This document shows, in pieces, positions 36,033-45,722 of a stretch of 64,000 nucleotides of DNA. The stretch covers positions 1,127,771-1,191,770 of the forward strand of contig NZ_JACABA010000001.1 in assembly GCF_013377015.1 (NCBI RefSeq). Direction: 5' to 3'. A model generated the notes under the pieces. It was not told the origin of the DNA. It did not search any database and was given only the letters and a program-made list of their open reading frames with translations. Numbering within the stretch: position 1 is the first letter of the stretch; each line of letters opens with the position of its first letter. The position numbers were made by a program, and so were the translations under genes. The stretch comes from Rhodopseudomonas sp. (GTDB taxonomy: Bacteria > Pseudomonadota > Alphaproteobacteria > Rhizobiales > Xanthobacteraceae).

Positions 36033-36143
36033 CGTCATTCCGGGGCGCGAGCACTTGCGAGCGAACCCGGAATCTTGCGACGTGCAACCGGGCGAGATTC
36101 CGGGTTCGCTCACAGCTTCGCTGTTCGCACCCCGGAATGACGT
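36033..36143. repeat. Palindromic repeat, CGTCATTCCGGGGCGC family (copy 1)
   Basis: Two long arms, starting CGTCATTCCGGGGCGCGAGC and ending GCACCCCGGAATGACG, with an inner pair GCGAACCCGGAATC / GATTCCGGGTTCGC. It fills most of the yidC-ysxC gap. Related copies occur at 42915, 54919 and 55801. Confidence 0.88.
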
Positions 36144-36200
36144 CGGTGGAAGGCGGGATCGTCCCGACGCATCTCCGCCCGACCAACTGAAAGCCCTCGC

Positions 36201-36848
36201 ATGACCGACCTTGATGCGAAGCTGATCGAACGGGGACGCAAGATCTTTGCCGGCGACTGGCAATTCATCTGGGCGTCGCCCTCGATCGAGACCCTGCCCC
36301 CGATGGCGGGCATGGAAGTGGCGTTTGCGGGCCGCTCCAATGTCGGCAAGTCGAGCCTGATCAACGCGCTGACCGGCCGCAACGCGCTGGCGCGAACCTC
36401 GCACACGCCGGGCCGCACCCAGGAATTGATCTTCTTCGAGGGTCCGCAGGATGCCGGCTTCCGGCTGGTCGACATGCCGGGCTATGGCTACGCTTCGGCG
36501 CCGAAGGCCAAGGTGGCGTCCTGGACCTCGCTGATCCACAATTTCCTGCAGGGCCGCAGCTCGCTGGCGCGGGTCTATCTGCTGATCGATTCCCGCCACG
36601 GCCTCAAGGACGTCGATCTCGACATCCTGAAGACGCTGGACAAGGCCGCGGTGAGCTACCAGGTCGTGCTGACCAAGGTGGATCAGGTCAAACCCGCCGA
36701 GCTTGAGCAACGCATGGAGGCGACGCTGGCGGCGCTGAAGACCCATCCGGCGGCGTTTCCCGAATTGCTGCTGACCTCGTCGCGCACCGGCGCCGGCATG
36801 GCGGAATTGCGCGCCGCGATGATCCGGTTGCTCGACGAGCGCCGCTGA
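36201..36848 (+). CDS. ysxC: Ribosome biogenesis GTP-binding protein YsxC/EngB
   Basis: A 215-aa GTPase for 50S assembly. G1 is GRSNVGKSSL, G3 DMPGYG, G4 TKVDQVK and G5 TSSRTGAG. Its stop overlaps the next ATG by 1 nt. Confidence 0.94.
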   Translation: MTDLDAKLIERGRKIFAGDWQFIWASPSIETLPPMAGMEVAFAGRSNVGKSSLINALTGRNALARTSHTPGRTQELIFFEGPQDAGFRLVDMPGYGYASAPKAKVASWTSLIHNFLQGRSSLARVYLLIDSRHGLKDVDLDILKTLDKAAVSYQVVLTKVDQVKPAELEQRMEATLAALKTHPAAFPELLLTSSRTGAGMAELRAAMIRLLDERR

Positions 36849-37216
36849 TGCCCGCCCTGGTCCGCATTCTGATTGTCATCGCCGGCCTGTTCGGCGCCGC
36901 CGGCGTGGCGCTGGCCGCCGTCGCCGCGCATCAGGCCGATGCGGCGCGGCTCGGCCCGGCGTCCTCGATGCTGCTGTTTCACGCCTCCGCCATCCTGGCG
37001 GCGACGCTGCTGTGCGAGCGTGGCCTGATCGGCCGCATTCCCGGCCTGGTGGCGGCGTTCGGCCTCGCGATCGGTGTCGCGCTGTTCGCCGGCGACCTGA
37101 CGCTGCGGCATGTCGCCGGCCACGCCCTGTTTCCGATGGCGGCGCCGACCGGCGGCACGCTTCTGATCGCGAGCTGGCTGGTGCTGGCCGGCGCGGCGCT
37201 GTGGCCGCGGCGCTGA
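36848..37216 (+). CDS. DUF423-family membrane protein
   Basis: A 122-aa protein with four hydrophobic helices, of the YgdD/DUF423 family (LFGAAGVALAAVAAH; LLFHASAILAA; APTGGTLLIASWL). Function unknown. Start and stop overlap ysxC by 1 nt, so probably co-translated. Confidence 0.82.
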   Translation: MPALVRILIVIAGLFGAAGVALAAVAAHQADAARLGPASSMLLFHASAILAATLLCERGLIGRIPGLVAAFGLAIGVALFAGDLTLRHVAGHALFPMAAPTGGTLLIASWLVLAGAALWPRR

Positions 37217-37297
37217 GTCCTGCCGCGCGGCGCTTTGCGCCACGCCCGCCAATCGGCTAGAACCCGCCCCAGCTTCGATGGCAATGAGACTCGCTTT

Positions 37298-38194
37298 ATG
37301 ACCGACGCGCCGCATATCACTCCGCTCGATCAGGCCCGCATCCTTTCCGAAGCGTTGCCGCATATGCAGCGTTACGACGAGGAAACCATCGTCATCAAAT
37401 ATGGCGGCCATGCCATGGGCGACGAGGCCACCGCCAAGGCTTTCGCCCGCGACATCGTCTTGCTGGAGCAGACCGCCATCAACCCGGTGGTGGTGCACGG
37501 CGGCGGCCCGCAGATCGCACAGATGCTGAAGCGACTCGGCATCAAGTCGGAATTCGCGGCCGGCCTGCGCATCACTGACGCCGCCACCATCGAGATCGTC
37601 GAGATGGTGCTGGCGGGTTCGATCAACAAGCAACTGGTCGGCTACATCAACGAGGCCGGCGGCAAGGCGGTCGGTCTGTGCGGCAAGGACGGCAACATGG
37701 TCACCGCGTCGAAGGCGACGCGGACCATGGTCGACCCGCATTCGCGGATCGAGGAGGTGATCGACCTCGGCTTCGTCGGCGAACCGGAGAAGGTCGACCT
37801 GACGCTGCTCAACCAGCTGATCGGTCACGAGCTGATCCCGGTGCTGGCGCCGCTGGCGACCTCAGCTAACGGCCAGACCTTCAACGTCAACGCCGACACC
37901 TTCGCAGGCGCCGTGGCCGGCGCGCTGAAGGCCAAGCGGCTGCTGCTGCTGACCGATGTGCCAGGCGTGCTCGACAAATCCAAGAAGCTCATTCATGAGC
38001 TGTCGATCAAGGACGCGCGAAAACTGATCGCCGACGGCACCATTTCGGGCGGCATGATTCCCAAGGTCGAGACCTGCATCTATGCGCTCGAGCAGGGCGT
38101 CGAGGGCGTCGTCATCATCGACGGCAAGATCCCGCACGCCGTGCTGCTCGAACTGTTCACCAACCAGGGCACCGGCACGCTGATCTACAAGTGA
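37298..38194 (+). CDS. argB: Acetylglutamate kinase
   Basis: A 298-aa enzyme of arginine synthesis that phosphorylates N-acetylglutamate. Motifs: [18 protein letters not shown], the AGLRITD loop, and [12 protein letters not shown] near the end. ATG 37298 is chosen because the protein then starts at the family N-terminus; the upstream in-frame ATG at 37235 lies in non-conserved sequence. Confidence 0.96.
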   Translation: MTDAPHITPLDQARILSEALPHMQRYDEETIVIKYGGHAMGDEATAKAFARDIVLLEQTAINPVVVHGGGPQIAQMLKRLGIKSEFAAGLRITDAATIEIVEMVLAGSINKQLVGYINEAGGKAVGLCGKDGNMVTASKATRTMVDPHSRIEEVIDLGFVGEPEKVDLTLLNQLIGHELIPVLAPLATSANGQTFNVNADTFAGAVAGALKAKRLLLLTDVPGVLDKSKKLIHELSIKDARKLIADGTISGGMIPKVETCIYALEQGVEGVVIIDGKIPHAVLLELFTNQGTGTLIYK

Positions 38195-38221
38195 AGCAAC
38201 AACGGACCATGGCACTGCGGA

Positions 38222-38329
38222 GCCTCATCCTGAGGAGCGGCCTCTTGGCCGCGTCTCGAAGGATGAGGCGACGGTCAGGCTCATGGTTCGAGACGCGCGC
38301 GCCGCGGCGCGCGCTCCTCACCATGAGGG
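38222..38329. repeat. Palindromic repeat, CCTCATCCTGAGGAGC family, overlapping a start codon
   Basis: Two nested hairpins: CCTCATCCTGAGGAGC with GTCTCGAAGGATGAGG, then CATGGTTCGAGACGCGC with GCGCTCCTCACCATGAG. The last bases contain the ATG (38323) that begins the best signal peptide of the following gene. Confidence 0.82.
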
Positions 38330-39321
38330 CAGCCGCGGTGGTTGCCGCGACGTCTGCCCTGCTGCCGTCTCTCGCCGCCCCCGCCCGCGCCGACCTCAAG
38401 CTGTGCAATCGCATGAGCTATGTGGTCGAGGCCGCGATCGGGATCGACGACAACGCCACCACGGCAACCCGCGGCTGGTTCCGGATCGACCCCGCGCAGT
38501 GCCGCGTCGTGGTTCAGGGCACGCTCAGTGCCGACCGGCTCCTGCTGCATGCCCGCTCGCTCGGCGTTTATGGCGCCTCACCGGTGCCGCAGAACGGCAC
38601 CGATCGGCTCTGCATTGCGCCCGGAAATTTCGTGATCGCCGCCGCGCGGCAGTGCCGCGGCGGGCAAACCTTGGCGCCGTTCACCGAGATCAGGCCGACC
38701 CAGAGCGAGGACGGCAACCTGGCGGCCTATCTTGCCGAAGCCGGCGAATATGACGACGAACAGGCCAAGCTCGCCGCGATTCAACGCCTGCTGGTGATCG
38801 CCGGCTATGACGCCGCCCCGATCGACGGCGTCGACGGCCCGAAGACCCAGGCCGCATTGGCGGCATTCCTGAAGGGCCACGGCCTTGGCACCGAAATCGT
38901 CCAGGCGCCGAATTTCTTCGAGCTGATGATCGACGCGGTGCAGTCGCCGTCACCGACCGGGCTGACCTGGTGCAACGACACCCCGCACAAGATCATGGCC
39001 GCGGTCGCCACCGACGACGGCAAGGCCGTGGTCAGCCGCGGCTGGTACCGCATCGATCCCGGCAAATGCCTGCATCCCGATGTGACCGGCCAGCCGAAAC
39101 AGGTGTTCAGCTTCGCCGAGGCGGTCGACGCCAATGCGCAGGCCATCAAGGTCAGGGACAAGCCGCTGAACTGGGGCGGCGCCACCATGCTGTGCACCCG
39201 CGAGAGCAAATTCGAGATCAACGAGCAGGGCGATTGCGGCACGCGCGGGCTGAATCCGACCGGCTTTACCCCGGTCGATCTCAGTAGCGGCGGCAAGACG
39301 CTGCGGTTTGCGATGCCATAA
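38323..39321 (+). CDS. Exported DUF1036 protein with two repeats and a peptidoglycan-binding-like segment
   Basis: 332 aa from ATG 38323, with a signal peptide (MRAAAVVAATSALLPSLA, cleavage after ARA). Two DUF1036-like units share cysteine-bearing motifs (LCNRMSYVVEAAIG with RGWFRIDPAQC; WCNDTPHKIMAAVA with RGWYRIDPGKC). Between them lies a peptidoglycan-binding-like stretch (LLVIAGYDAAPIDGVDGPKT). The frame also runs back to GTG 38191 overlapping the argB stop, but that adds 44 residues translated from a repeat and buries the signal peptide. Function unknown; probably cell-envelope. Confidence 0.75.
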   Translation: MRAAAVVAATSALLPSLAAPARADLKLCNRMSYVVEAAIGIDDNATTATRGWFRIDPAQCRVVVQGTLSADRLLLHARSLGVYGASPVPQNGTDRLCIAPGNFVIAAARQCRGGQTLAPFTEIRPTQSEDGNLAAYLAEAGEYDDEQAKLAAIQRLLVIAGYDAAPIDGVDGPKTQAALAAFLKGHGLGTEIVQAPNFFELMIDAVQSPSPTGLTWCNDTPHKIMAAVATDDGKAVVSRGWYRIDPGKCLHPDVTGQPKQVFSFAEAVDANAQAIKVRDKPLNWGGATMLCTRESKFEINEQGDCGTRGLNPTGFTPVDLSSGGKTLRFAMP

Positions 39322-39359
39322 TGGAATTCAAGCTGCCGGCATCCTCCCAACATGCACGA

Positions 39360-39497
39360 CGTCATCGTCCGCGAAAGCGGACGACCCAGTATTCCAGAGC
39401 GCTCCCGATTGCCCCGATAGGCTGCGGCGCACTGGATCCCCGCGGGAGCCTGTCATCGGGCTCGCTAAAGGCGAGGCCCGGTGGCGGGGACGACAGC
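39360..39497. repeat. Palindromic repeat related to the GIY-YIG element arms
   Basis: The left half runs CGTCATCGTCCGCGAAAGCG and on to CCCAGTATTCCAGAGCG, as in the arms at 46955 and 48819. The right half is different (CACTGGATCCCCGCG, ending GGGGACGAC). No coding sequence inside. Confidence 0.75.
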
Positions 39498-39507
39498 AGA
39501 GGATGCG

Positions 39508-40212
39508 ATGGCTCTCGATAGAAAACAGGCCCACGGTTTCGACCACATCGAGACCTGGGTGTTCGATCTCGACAACACGCTGTATCCGCATCACGTCAAT
39601 CTGTGGCAGCAGGTCGATCTGCGGATCGGCGAGTTCATCGGCAATTTCCTGAAGGTACCGCCCGATGAGGCGCGCCGGATCCAGAAGGACTACTACCGCC
39701 GCTACGGTACCAGCATGCGCGGCATGATGACCGAGCACGGCGTCCATGCCGACGACTACCTCGCCTATGTGCATCAGATCGATCATTCGCCGCTGGAGCC
39801 GAACCCCGAGATGGGCGAGGCGATCGCCAGCCTGCCCGGCCGCAAGCTGATCCTCACCAACGGCTCGACCGACCATGCCGGCAAGGTGCTGGAACGGCTC
39901 GGCATCGCCGCGCAGTTCGAAGCGGTGTTCGACATCATCGCAGCGGAGCTCGAGCCGAAACCGGCGCCGCAGACCTATCAGCGCTTCCTGACGCTGCACG
40001 GCGTCGATCCGACCAGGGCCGCGATGTTCGAGGACCTCGCCCGCAATCTGGCGGTGCCGCACCAGCTCGGCATGACCACCGTACTGGTGGTGCCCGACGG
40101 CAGCAAGGAAGTGGTGCGCGAGGACTGGGAACTGGAAGGCCGCGACGCCGCCCATGTCGATTACGTCACCGACGATCTGACGGCGTTCCTGGCGGGATTG
40201 ACCGCGCGTTGA
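39508..40212 (+). CDS. HAD-family hydrolase, pyrimidine 5'-nucleotidase type
   Basis: A 234-aa phosphatase. HAD motif I is VFDLDNTLYP, motif II LTNGS, then the conserved Lys in ELEPKPAPQTY and motif IV MFEDLARN. This Pho13/SDT1-like branch dephosphorylates pyrimidine nucleotides or similar compounds. ATG 39508 follows AGAGGA, which lies at the edge of the preceding repeat. Confidence 0.85.
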   Translation: MALDRKQAHGFDHIETWVFDLDNTLYPHHVNLWQQVDLRIGEFIGNFLKVPPDEARRIQKDYYRRYGTSMRGMMTEHGVHADDYLAYVHQIDHSPLEPNPEMGEAIASLPGRKLILTNGSTDHAGKVLERLGIAAQFEAVFDIIAAELEPKPAPQTYQRFLTLHGVDPTRAAMFEDLARNLAVPHQLGMTTVLVVPDGSKEVVREDWELEGRDAAHVDYVTDDLTAFLAGLTAR

Positions 40213-40368
40213 AGAGGAGGCGCCGCCCCGCTCTCCGCGTCATGCCCCGCTTTCGCGGGCGATGACGGCAGTTGTGGCGCCCGCATCGTGCCTTGACACT
40301 CCGCGTCCAAATCCCGACAAAAGCCCAGCAAAATGCCGCCGCAAGCTAGCCGTCGCAAGGAAATCAAG

Positions 40369-41214
40369 ATGTCGCTGTCCGCCCTGGAAACCACCATCAA
40401 CACCGCCTTCGACGCGCGCGACACGATCAGCGCCGCCACCAAGGGCGAGGTCCGCGACGCGGTCGATCACGCGCTCGAGCTGTTGGACAAGGGCGAGGCC
40501 CGGGTCGCCGAGCGCGAGACGTCCGGCAGCTGGAAGGTCAACCAGTGGCTGAAGAAGGCGGTGCTGCTGAGCTTCCGGCTCAACGACATGACCGCGATCG
40601 CCGGCGGCCCCGGCGGCGCGGCATGGTGGGACAAGGTGCCGTCGAAATTCGACGGCTGGAGCGAGAACCGGTTTCGCGAAGCGGCGTTCCGCGCCGTGCC
40701 GGGTTCGATCGTGCGGCGCTCGGCGTTCATCGCCAAGAACGTCGTGCTGATGCCGTCCTTCGTCAATCTCGGCGCCTATGTGGATGAAGCCACCATGATC
40801 GACACCTGGTCGACGGTCGGCTCCTGCGCTCAGATCGGCAAGCGGGTGCATATTTCCGGCGGCGTCGGCATCGGGGGCGTGCTGGAGCCGCTGCAGGCCG
40901 GCCCCGTCATCATCGAGGACGATTGCTTCATCGGCGCGCGTTCGGAAGTCGCCGAGGGCGTGATCGTCCGCAAGGGCGCGGTGCTGGCGATGGGAGTGTT
41001 CCTCGGCGCCTCGACCAAGATCATCGACCGCGATACCGGCGAGATCTTCGTCGGCGAAGTGCCCGAATATGCTGTGCTGGTGCCGGGCATGATGCCAGCG
41101 CGGCCGCTGAAGAACGGCCAGCCGGGCCCCTCGACCGCCTGCGCGGTGATCGTCAAGCGCGTTGACGAACGCACCCGCTCGAAGACCAGCATCAATGAAT
41201 TGCTGCGCGACTAA
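40369..41214 (+). CDS. dapD: 2,3,4,5-tetrahydropyridine-2,6-dicarboxylate N-succinyltransferase
   Basis: A 281-aa enzyme of the succinylase branch of lysine/diaminopimelate synthesis. The left-handed beta-helix hexapeptide region is clear ([37 protein letters not shown]). ATG 40369 has AAGGAA upstream. DUF805 and dapE follow on the same strand. Confidence 0.96.
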   Translation: MSLSALETTINTAFDARDTISAATKGEVRDAVDHALELLDKGEARVAERETSGSWKVNQWLKKAVLLSFRLNDMTAIAGGPGGAAWWDKVPSKFDGWSENRFREAAFRAVPGSIVRRSAFIAKNVVLMPSFVNLGAYVDEATMIDTWSTVGSCAQIGKRVHISGGVGIGGVLEPLQAGPVIIEDDCFIGARSEVAEGVIVRKGAVLAMGVFLGASTKIIDRDTGEIFVGEVPEYAVLVPGMMPARPLKNGQPGPSTACAVIVKRVDERTRSKTSINELLRD

Positions 41215-41237
41215 TCGCGCACCAAACGGAGGCGGCG

Positions 41238-41717
41238 ATGGATTGGACCAATCTGCTCTTCAGCTTTAACGGCCGGATCAACCGCGGCAAATACTGGCTC
41301 GCGATCCTGATCTACAGCATCGCCTGGACCGTGTTCGCGGTGGTGCTGTTCGCCTGGCTCGGCGGCGTCAATCCGGACAACCTGTTCAGCCTCGCCGGCG
41401 GCGCGCTGGGCCTGTGGGCGGCAGGATTGGTCCTGACCGTGGGCTGCACCTGGTCCGGCCTCGCCACCGGCATCAAGCGGCTGCATGACCGCGACAAGAG
41501 CGGCTGGTGGATCCTGCTGTTCTGGTTCGGTCCGAGCCTGCTGAGCGGCAGCAACGGCGCAATGTCGGACATGCAAGGCAGCATCGTGCTGTCACTGATT
41601 GGCTCGGTGATCGCCATCTGGGGATTCATCGAGCTCGGCTGCCTGCGCGGCACGTCCGGTTCCAATCAATACGGCCCCGACCCGCTCGCACCTGCGATGC
41701 AGGCCGCACGTCCCTGA
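41238..41717 (+). CDS. DUF805-family membrane protein
   Basis: A 159-aa protein with four hydrophobic segments and the DUF805 start ([15 protein letters not shown]) plus [13 protein letters not shown]. Function unknown. It sits between dapD and dapE, and its TGA overlaps the dapE ATG. Confidence 0.85.
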   Translation: MDWTNLLFSFNGRINRGKYWLAILIYSIAWTVFAVVLFAWLGGVNPDNLFSLAGGALGLWAAGLVLTVGCTWSGLATGIKRLHDRDKSGWWILLFWFGPSLLSGSNGAMSDMQGSIVLSLIGSVIAIWGFIELGCLRGTSGSNQYGPDPLAPAMQAARP

Positions 41718-42874
41718 TGGCCGCAGACGCCCTCTCCATCGCCCGCGACTTGTTGCGCTGCCCGTCGGTAACGCCGGCGGACGCTGGCGCGCTGGGCGTG
41801 CTGGAGCGGCTGCTGAACGACGCCGGCTTTGAAACCCACCGCGTCACCTTCTCCGAGCCCGGCGCCGCCGACATCGACAATCTCTATGCCCGGATCGGCG
41901 ACAGCGCGCCCCATCTCTGCTTCGCCGGCCACACCGACGTGGTGCCACCCGGCGACGCAGCCGCGTGGAGCCACGACGCGTTCTCGGGCGATATCGCCGA
42001 TGGCCTTCTCTACGGCCGCGGCGCGGTCGACATGAAGGGCGGCATCGCCTGCGGCGTCGCCGCCGCGCTGGACTATCTTGCCGCCCATGACGGCAAAGCG
42101 AAGGGCTCGATCTCGTTCCTGATCACCGGTGACGAGGAAGACATCGCGGTCAACGGCACGATCAAACTGCTGCAATGGGCGGCTGAGCGCGGCGAGAGAT
42201 TCGATCATTGCATCGTCGGCGAGCCCAGCAATGTCGAGGTGATCGGCGACACCATCAAGATCGGCCGCCGCGGCTCGCTGTCGGGCACGCTGATCGTTGA
42301 CGGCGTGCAGGGCCACGTCGCCTATCCGCACCGCGCCGCCAATCCGGTGCCGGATATCGCCGCGCTGATCGTGGCGCTGAGCAGCGAGCCGCTCGACGCC
42401 GGCACCGCGCAGTTCCAGCCGTCGAACCTGGAATTCACCTCGGTCGATGTCGGTAACCCCGCCACCAATGTGATCCCGGCGCAGGCCCGCGCCAAATTCA
42501 ACATCCGCTTCAACGATCATCACACCGCGGATTCGCTGCGGATCCTGATCGAGCTGCGGCTGGCGCAGGCCGCCGGCAACCGGATCCGCGCCCGGATCGA
42601 CTGGCTGCCCTCCAACGCCGACGCCTTCGTCACCCGACCCGGCGCGTTCACCGATCTGGTGGTGGCGGCGATCGACCAGGTCACCGGCCGCAAGCCCGAC
42701 CTCAACACCGGCGGCGGCACCTCCGACGCGCGTTTCATCGCAAAATATTGCCCGGTGGTGGAATTCGGCCTGGTCGGCCAGACCATGCACCAGATCGACG
42801 AACGCACGCCGGTGTCGGACCTCGACAAGCTCACCGCGATCTATCGCGCCGTGCTGGAGCGCTACTTCGGGTAA
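41717..42874 (+). CDS. dapE: Succinyl-diaminopimelate desuccinylase
   Basis: A 385-aa di-zinc hydrolase releasing LL-diaminopimelate. Metal and catalytic motifs: [29 protein letters not shown] and the final MHQIDE. Start overlaps the DUF805 stop. Works with dapD here and with lysC at the right edge of the window. Confidence 0.95.
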   Translation: MAADALSIARDLLRCPSVTPADAGALGVLERLLNDAGFETHRVTFSEPGAADIDNLYARIGDSAPHLCFAGHTDVVPPGDAAAWSHDAFSGDIADGLLYGRGAVDMKGGIACGVAAALDYLAAHDGKAKGSISFLITGDEEDIAVNGTIKLLQWAAERGERFDHCIVGEPSNVEVIGDTIKIGRRGSLSGTLIVDGVQGHVAYPHRAANPVPDIAALIVALSSEPLDAGTAQFQPSNLEFTSVDVGNPATNVIPAQARAKFNIRFNDHHTADSLRILIELRLAQAAGNRIRARIDWLPSNADAFVTRPGAFTDLVVAAIDQVTGRKPDLNTGGGTSDARFIAKYCPVVEFGLVGQTMHQIDERTPVSDLDKLTAIYRAVLERYFG

Positions 42875-42914
42875 TTCTTCGGCGTTGACGCGACATCGCC
42901 ACTCCGACAATCGC

Positions 42915-43045
42915 CGTCATTCCGGGGCGCGAACGGCGATAGCCGTGAGCGAACCCGGAATCCTGCGACCCGACGCAACGCCACTGGTGCCCGGCGCAAG
43001 ATTCCGGGTTCGCTCGGCCTTTCGGCCTCGCGCCCCGGAATGACG
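42915..43045. repeat. Palindromic repeat, CGTCATTCCGGGGCGC family (copy 2)
   Basis: Same architecture as the copy at 36033: outer CGTCATTCCGGGGCGC / GCGCCCCGGAATGACG and inner GAGCGAACCCGGAATCC / GATTCCGGGTTCGCTC arms, with a different middle. It lies between the convergent dapE and truA genes. Confidence 0.88.
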
Positions 43046-43087
43046 GGCTTTGATGATTCTATGCGGAGCGTACATCCGCCGCCCGAC

Positions 43088-43825
43088 TCAATAATCCACC
43101 TTCACCAGATACAGCCCATCCGGCGGCGCCACCGGGCCGCAGGCGGTGCGGTTGCGGGCTGCGAGCGCAGCGGCAAGATCATCAACGCTCCAGCGCCCCT
43201 CGCCGACCCACACCAGTGAGCCCACCATCGAACGCACCTGGCTGTGCAGGAACGAGCGCGCCGAGGTGATGATCGACACATTGTCGCCGTCGCGCAGCAC
43301 GTCGAGCTGGTCGAGAGTCTTGTCCGGCGACTTGGCCTGGCATTCGGTGTCGCGGAAGGTGGTGAAATCGTGCTTGCCGACCAGCCGTTGTGCGGCTTCG
43401 TGCATCGCCTCGGTATCGAGCCGCCGCGGCAGCCGCCACACCTTGCCGATCTCGAGCGCGAGATTGGCCCGCCGGTTGACGATGCGATACACGTAGTGCC
43501 GCCGGATCGCGGAGAACCGCGCCTCAAAATCATCGGGCACGATCTCAGCCGACAGCACGCCGATCGGATGCGGCCGCAGATGCGCATTCAGCCCGTCGCG
43601 CAGCCGGCCGGGCGGGAAGGGCTTGGCGATGTCGCAATGCGCCACCTGCGCCAGCGCATGCACGCCGGCGTCGGTGCGGCCGGCGCCGTTGACGCGCACG
43701 AACTCGCCGCAGATCGCCTTGACGGCCGTCTCCAGTGCGCCCTGCACCGAAGGGCCATTCTCCTGAATCTGCCAGCCGCAATACGGCGCGCCTTCATATT
43801 CGATGATGAGCTTGTAGCGCGGCAT
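43088..43825 (-). CDS. truA: tRNA pseudouridine(38-40) synthase
   Basis: A 245-aa enzyme. The catalytic Asp lies in [12 protein letters not shown]; other motifs are [12 protein letters not shown] and [14 protein letters not shown] 43825 starts [12 protein letters not shown]. Downstream of fmt on the same strand, separated by a repeat. Confidence 0.95.
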   Translation of the reverse strand: MPRYKLIIEYEGAPYCGWQIQENGPSVQGALETAVKAICGEFVRVNGAGRTDAGVHALAQVAHCDIAKPFPPGRLRDGLNAHLRPHPIGVLSAEIVPDDFEARFSAIRRHYVYRIVNRRANLALEIGKVWRLPRRLDTEAMHEAAQRLVGKHDFTTFRDTECQAKSPDKTLDQLDVLRDGDNVSIITSARSFLHSQVRSMVGSLVWVGEGRWSVDDLAAALAARNRTACGPVAPPDGLYLVKVDY

Positions 43826-43887
43826 GGTGGGCGACGATCTCGGTTGGGCATGGCCCTGTTCGGCGATGGCGCCTCCGCACCACCAAC

Positions 43888-43990
43888 CGTCATCGCCCGG
43901 CTTGACCGGGCGACCCAGTATTGCAGAGCGGTTGTGGCTTATAGCAAACGCTCCGGGATACTGGGCCACCCGCTTTCGCGGGTGGTGACG
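43888..43990. repeat. Gene-less relative of the GIY-YIG element arms
   Basis: The left arm CGTCATCGCCCGGCTTGACC through CCCAGTATTGCAGAGCG matches the GIY-YIG arm except for a few bases. After an 18-bp spacer, a diverged right arm runs from CGCTCCGGGATACTGGG to GGTGACG. No gene between the arms. Confidence 0.82.
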
Positions 43991-44023
43991 ACAAGGCCGC
44001 GGTGCGAGCCATTCGGCCAACCT

Positions 44024-44956
44024 CTAGCACACAAGCAGCGGCGGTTGCAGCGGCGTGCCGCGCAGAAAGTCCACGGCCTGCATCGGCTGCTTGCCGGCGC
44101 GCTGCAATTGCAGGATCCGGATCGCGCCGTCGCCGCAGGCGATGGTGAGCCGATCGTCGAGCAGCTCGCCCGGCGCGCCGGACCCCTTCGCCAGTTCGCA
44201 GCGCAGGATCTTGATTCGCACAACTTCGCCCTCGATCGGCAGCTCGCACCAGGCGCCGGGGAACGGCGACAGCCCGTGGATGTGGCGCAACACCGCATGC
44301 GCCGGCTTGGCGAAATCGATCCGCGCCTCGGCCTTGTCGATCTTGGCGGCATAGGTGACGCCGGCTTCGGGCTGTTTGGTCAGAAGCAATTGGCCGCGCT
44401 CCAGCGCGCCGATCGCCCGCACCATCAGGTCGGCGCCGAGCGGCGCCAGCGCGTCGTGCAGATCGGCCGCGGTCATCGCGTCGGTGATGGCGATCCGCTC
44501 CGCCATCGCCACATCGCCGGTATCGAGCCCGGCATCCATCTTCATCACCATCACGCCGCTCTCGGCATCGCCCGCCATGATCGCGCGGTTGATCGGCGCG
44601 GCGCCGCGCCAACGCGGCAGCAGCGAGCCGTGCAGATTGTAGCAGCCGAGCTTCGGCGCATCGAGAATCGGCTGCGGCAGGATCATGCCATAGGCGACGA
44701 CGACCGCGGCGTCGGCGTTGAAGGCGGCAAATTCCGCCAGCGCCTCCGGGGTCTTCAGCGTCTTCGGCGTCAGCACCGGAATTCCGAGCCGCCGCGCCGC
44801 CAGCTCCACCGGCGTCGGCTGCAGCTTCATGCCGCGCCCGGCCGGCTTCGGCTCGCGGCTGTAGACCGCCACGATGTCGTGGCCGTGCCCGGACAGCGCC
44901 AGCAGAGTCGGCACCGCGAAATCGGGCGTGCCCATGAAGATCAGGCGAAGCGGCAT
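44024..44956 (-). CDS. fmt: Methionyl-tRNA formyltransferase
   Basis: A 310-aa enzyme that formylates initiator Met-tRNA. Motifs: [12 protein letters not shown] at the start, [10 protein letters not shown], and the folate-site [19 protein letters not shown]. 90 nt downstream of def, the usual pair. Confidence 0.95.
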   Translation of the reverse strand: MPLRLIFMGTPDFAVPTLLALSGHGHDIVAVYSREPKPAGRGMKLQPTPVELAARRLGIPVLTPKTLKTPEALAEFAAFNADAAVVVAYGMILPQPILDAPKLGCYNLHGSLLPRWRGAAPINRAIMAGDAESGVMVMKMDAGLDTGDVAMAERIAITDAMTAADLHDALAPLGADLMVRAIGALERGQLLLTKQPEAGVTYAAKIDKAEARIDFAKPAHAVLRHIHGLSPFPGAWCELPIEGEVVRIKILRCELAKGSGAPGELLDDRLTIACGDGAIRILQLQRAGKQPMQAVDFLRGTPLQPPLLVC

Positions 44957-45046
44957 GAGTTATCTCGGATTGGGACGCTGGTTCGATATCAATGATATCA
45001 AGGAGGCCGCGATGCCTGACCAACTCAGTCCGCCGGTCAAAACCGG

Positions 45047-45574
45047 TCAGACGTATTTGATACCGTGCTTCGCCGCCTTCTCGAATTTCTTGACCACCAT
45101 CCGGCGCTTCAGCATCGAGAGGTGATCGATGAACAGCACGCCGTTGAGGTGGTCGATCTCGTGCTGGATGCAGGTGGCGAACAACCCGTCGGCGTCTTCT
45201 TCCTTCACATTCCCGTCGAGGTCGGTGAAGCGGATCCGCACCCGCGCCGGACGCTCGACGTCGGCGTAATATTCCGGGATCGACAGACAGCCTTCCTCAT
45301 AGACGTTCATCTCGTCCGAGGCCGAGATGATTTCCGGATTGATGAAGGCGCGCGGCTCGCTCTTGCCGTTGCCCTCCTTGCGGACCAGATCCATGGTGAT
45401 CAGCCGCACCGGCTCGGCGACCTGAATCGCCGCGAGGCCAATGCCGGGCGCGTCGTACATGCTCTCGAACATGTCGTCGGCGAGCTTGCGGATCTCCGTC
45501 GTCACCTCGGCAACGGGTTTGGAGATCAGCCGGAGCTGCTTGTCGGGCAAGATGATGATTTCACGAAGCGCCAT
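45047..45574 (-). CDS. def: Peptide deformylase
   Basis: A 175-aa Fe/Zn hydrolase removing the formyl group from nascent proteins. Three motifs are present: [17 protein letters not shown] and QHEIDHL, supplying the Cys and two His metal ligands. ATG 45574 is chosen over 45610 because it begins [11 protein letters not shown] at the family start. Upstream are two perfect CtrA-like boxes. Confidence 0.95.
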   Translation of the reverse strand: MALREIIILPDKQLRLISKPVAEVTTEIRKLADDMFESMYDAPGIGLAAIQVAEPVRLITMDLVRKEGNGKSEPRAFINPEIISASDEMNVYEEGCLSIPEYYADVERPARVRIRFTDLDGNVKEEDADGLFATCIQHEIDHLNGVLFIDHLSMLKRRMVVKKFEKAAKHGIKYV

Positions 45575-45629
45575 GAGGCGCGATTTAAGCTGCGCCATTG
45601 CCGCGGTCAATTGGGTAAAAGCCGGAGGC

Positions 45630-45668
45630 TTAACCCCGCATTAACCACGAGGATTAACCGCCGGTTAA
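45630..45668. promoter_or_regulatory. Two perfect CtrA-type boxes between def and rmuC
   Basis: TTAA-CCCCGCA-TTAA (45630-45644) and TTAA-CCGCCGG-TTAA (45654-45668) both match the alphaproteobacterial cell-cycle regulator consensus TTAA-N7-TTAA. They lie 56 bp upstream of the def ATG and 54 bp upstream of the rmuC ATG, in the divergent intergenic region. Confidence 0.65.
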
Positions 45669-45722
45669 CCATAAATGTTCCCCCTTCGTTCGCACGAGCG
45701 CCAAATCGGCTACAATCGCTCG

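Noticed and set aside
38191..38322. Extended N-terminus of the DUF1036 protein from the GTG overlapping the argB stop
   Set aside because: The extra 44 residues are translated from a palindromic repeat and would bury the signal peptide; kept only as a possibility in the finding on this start.
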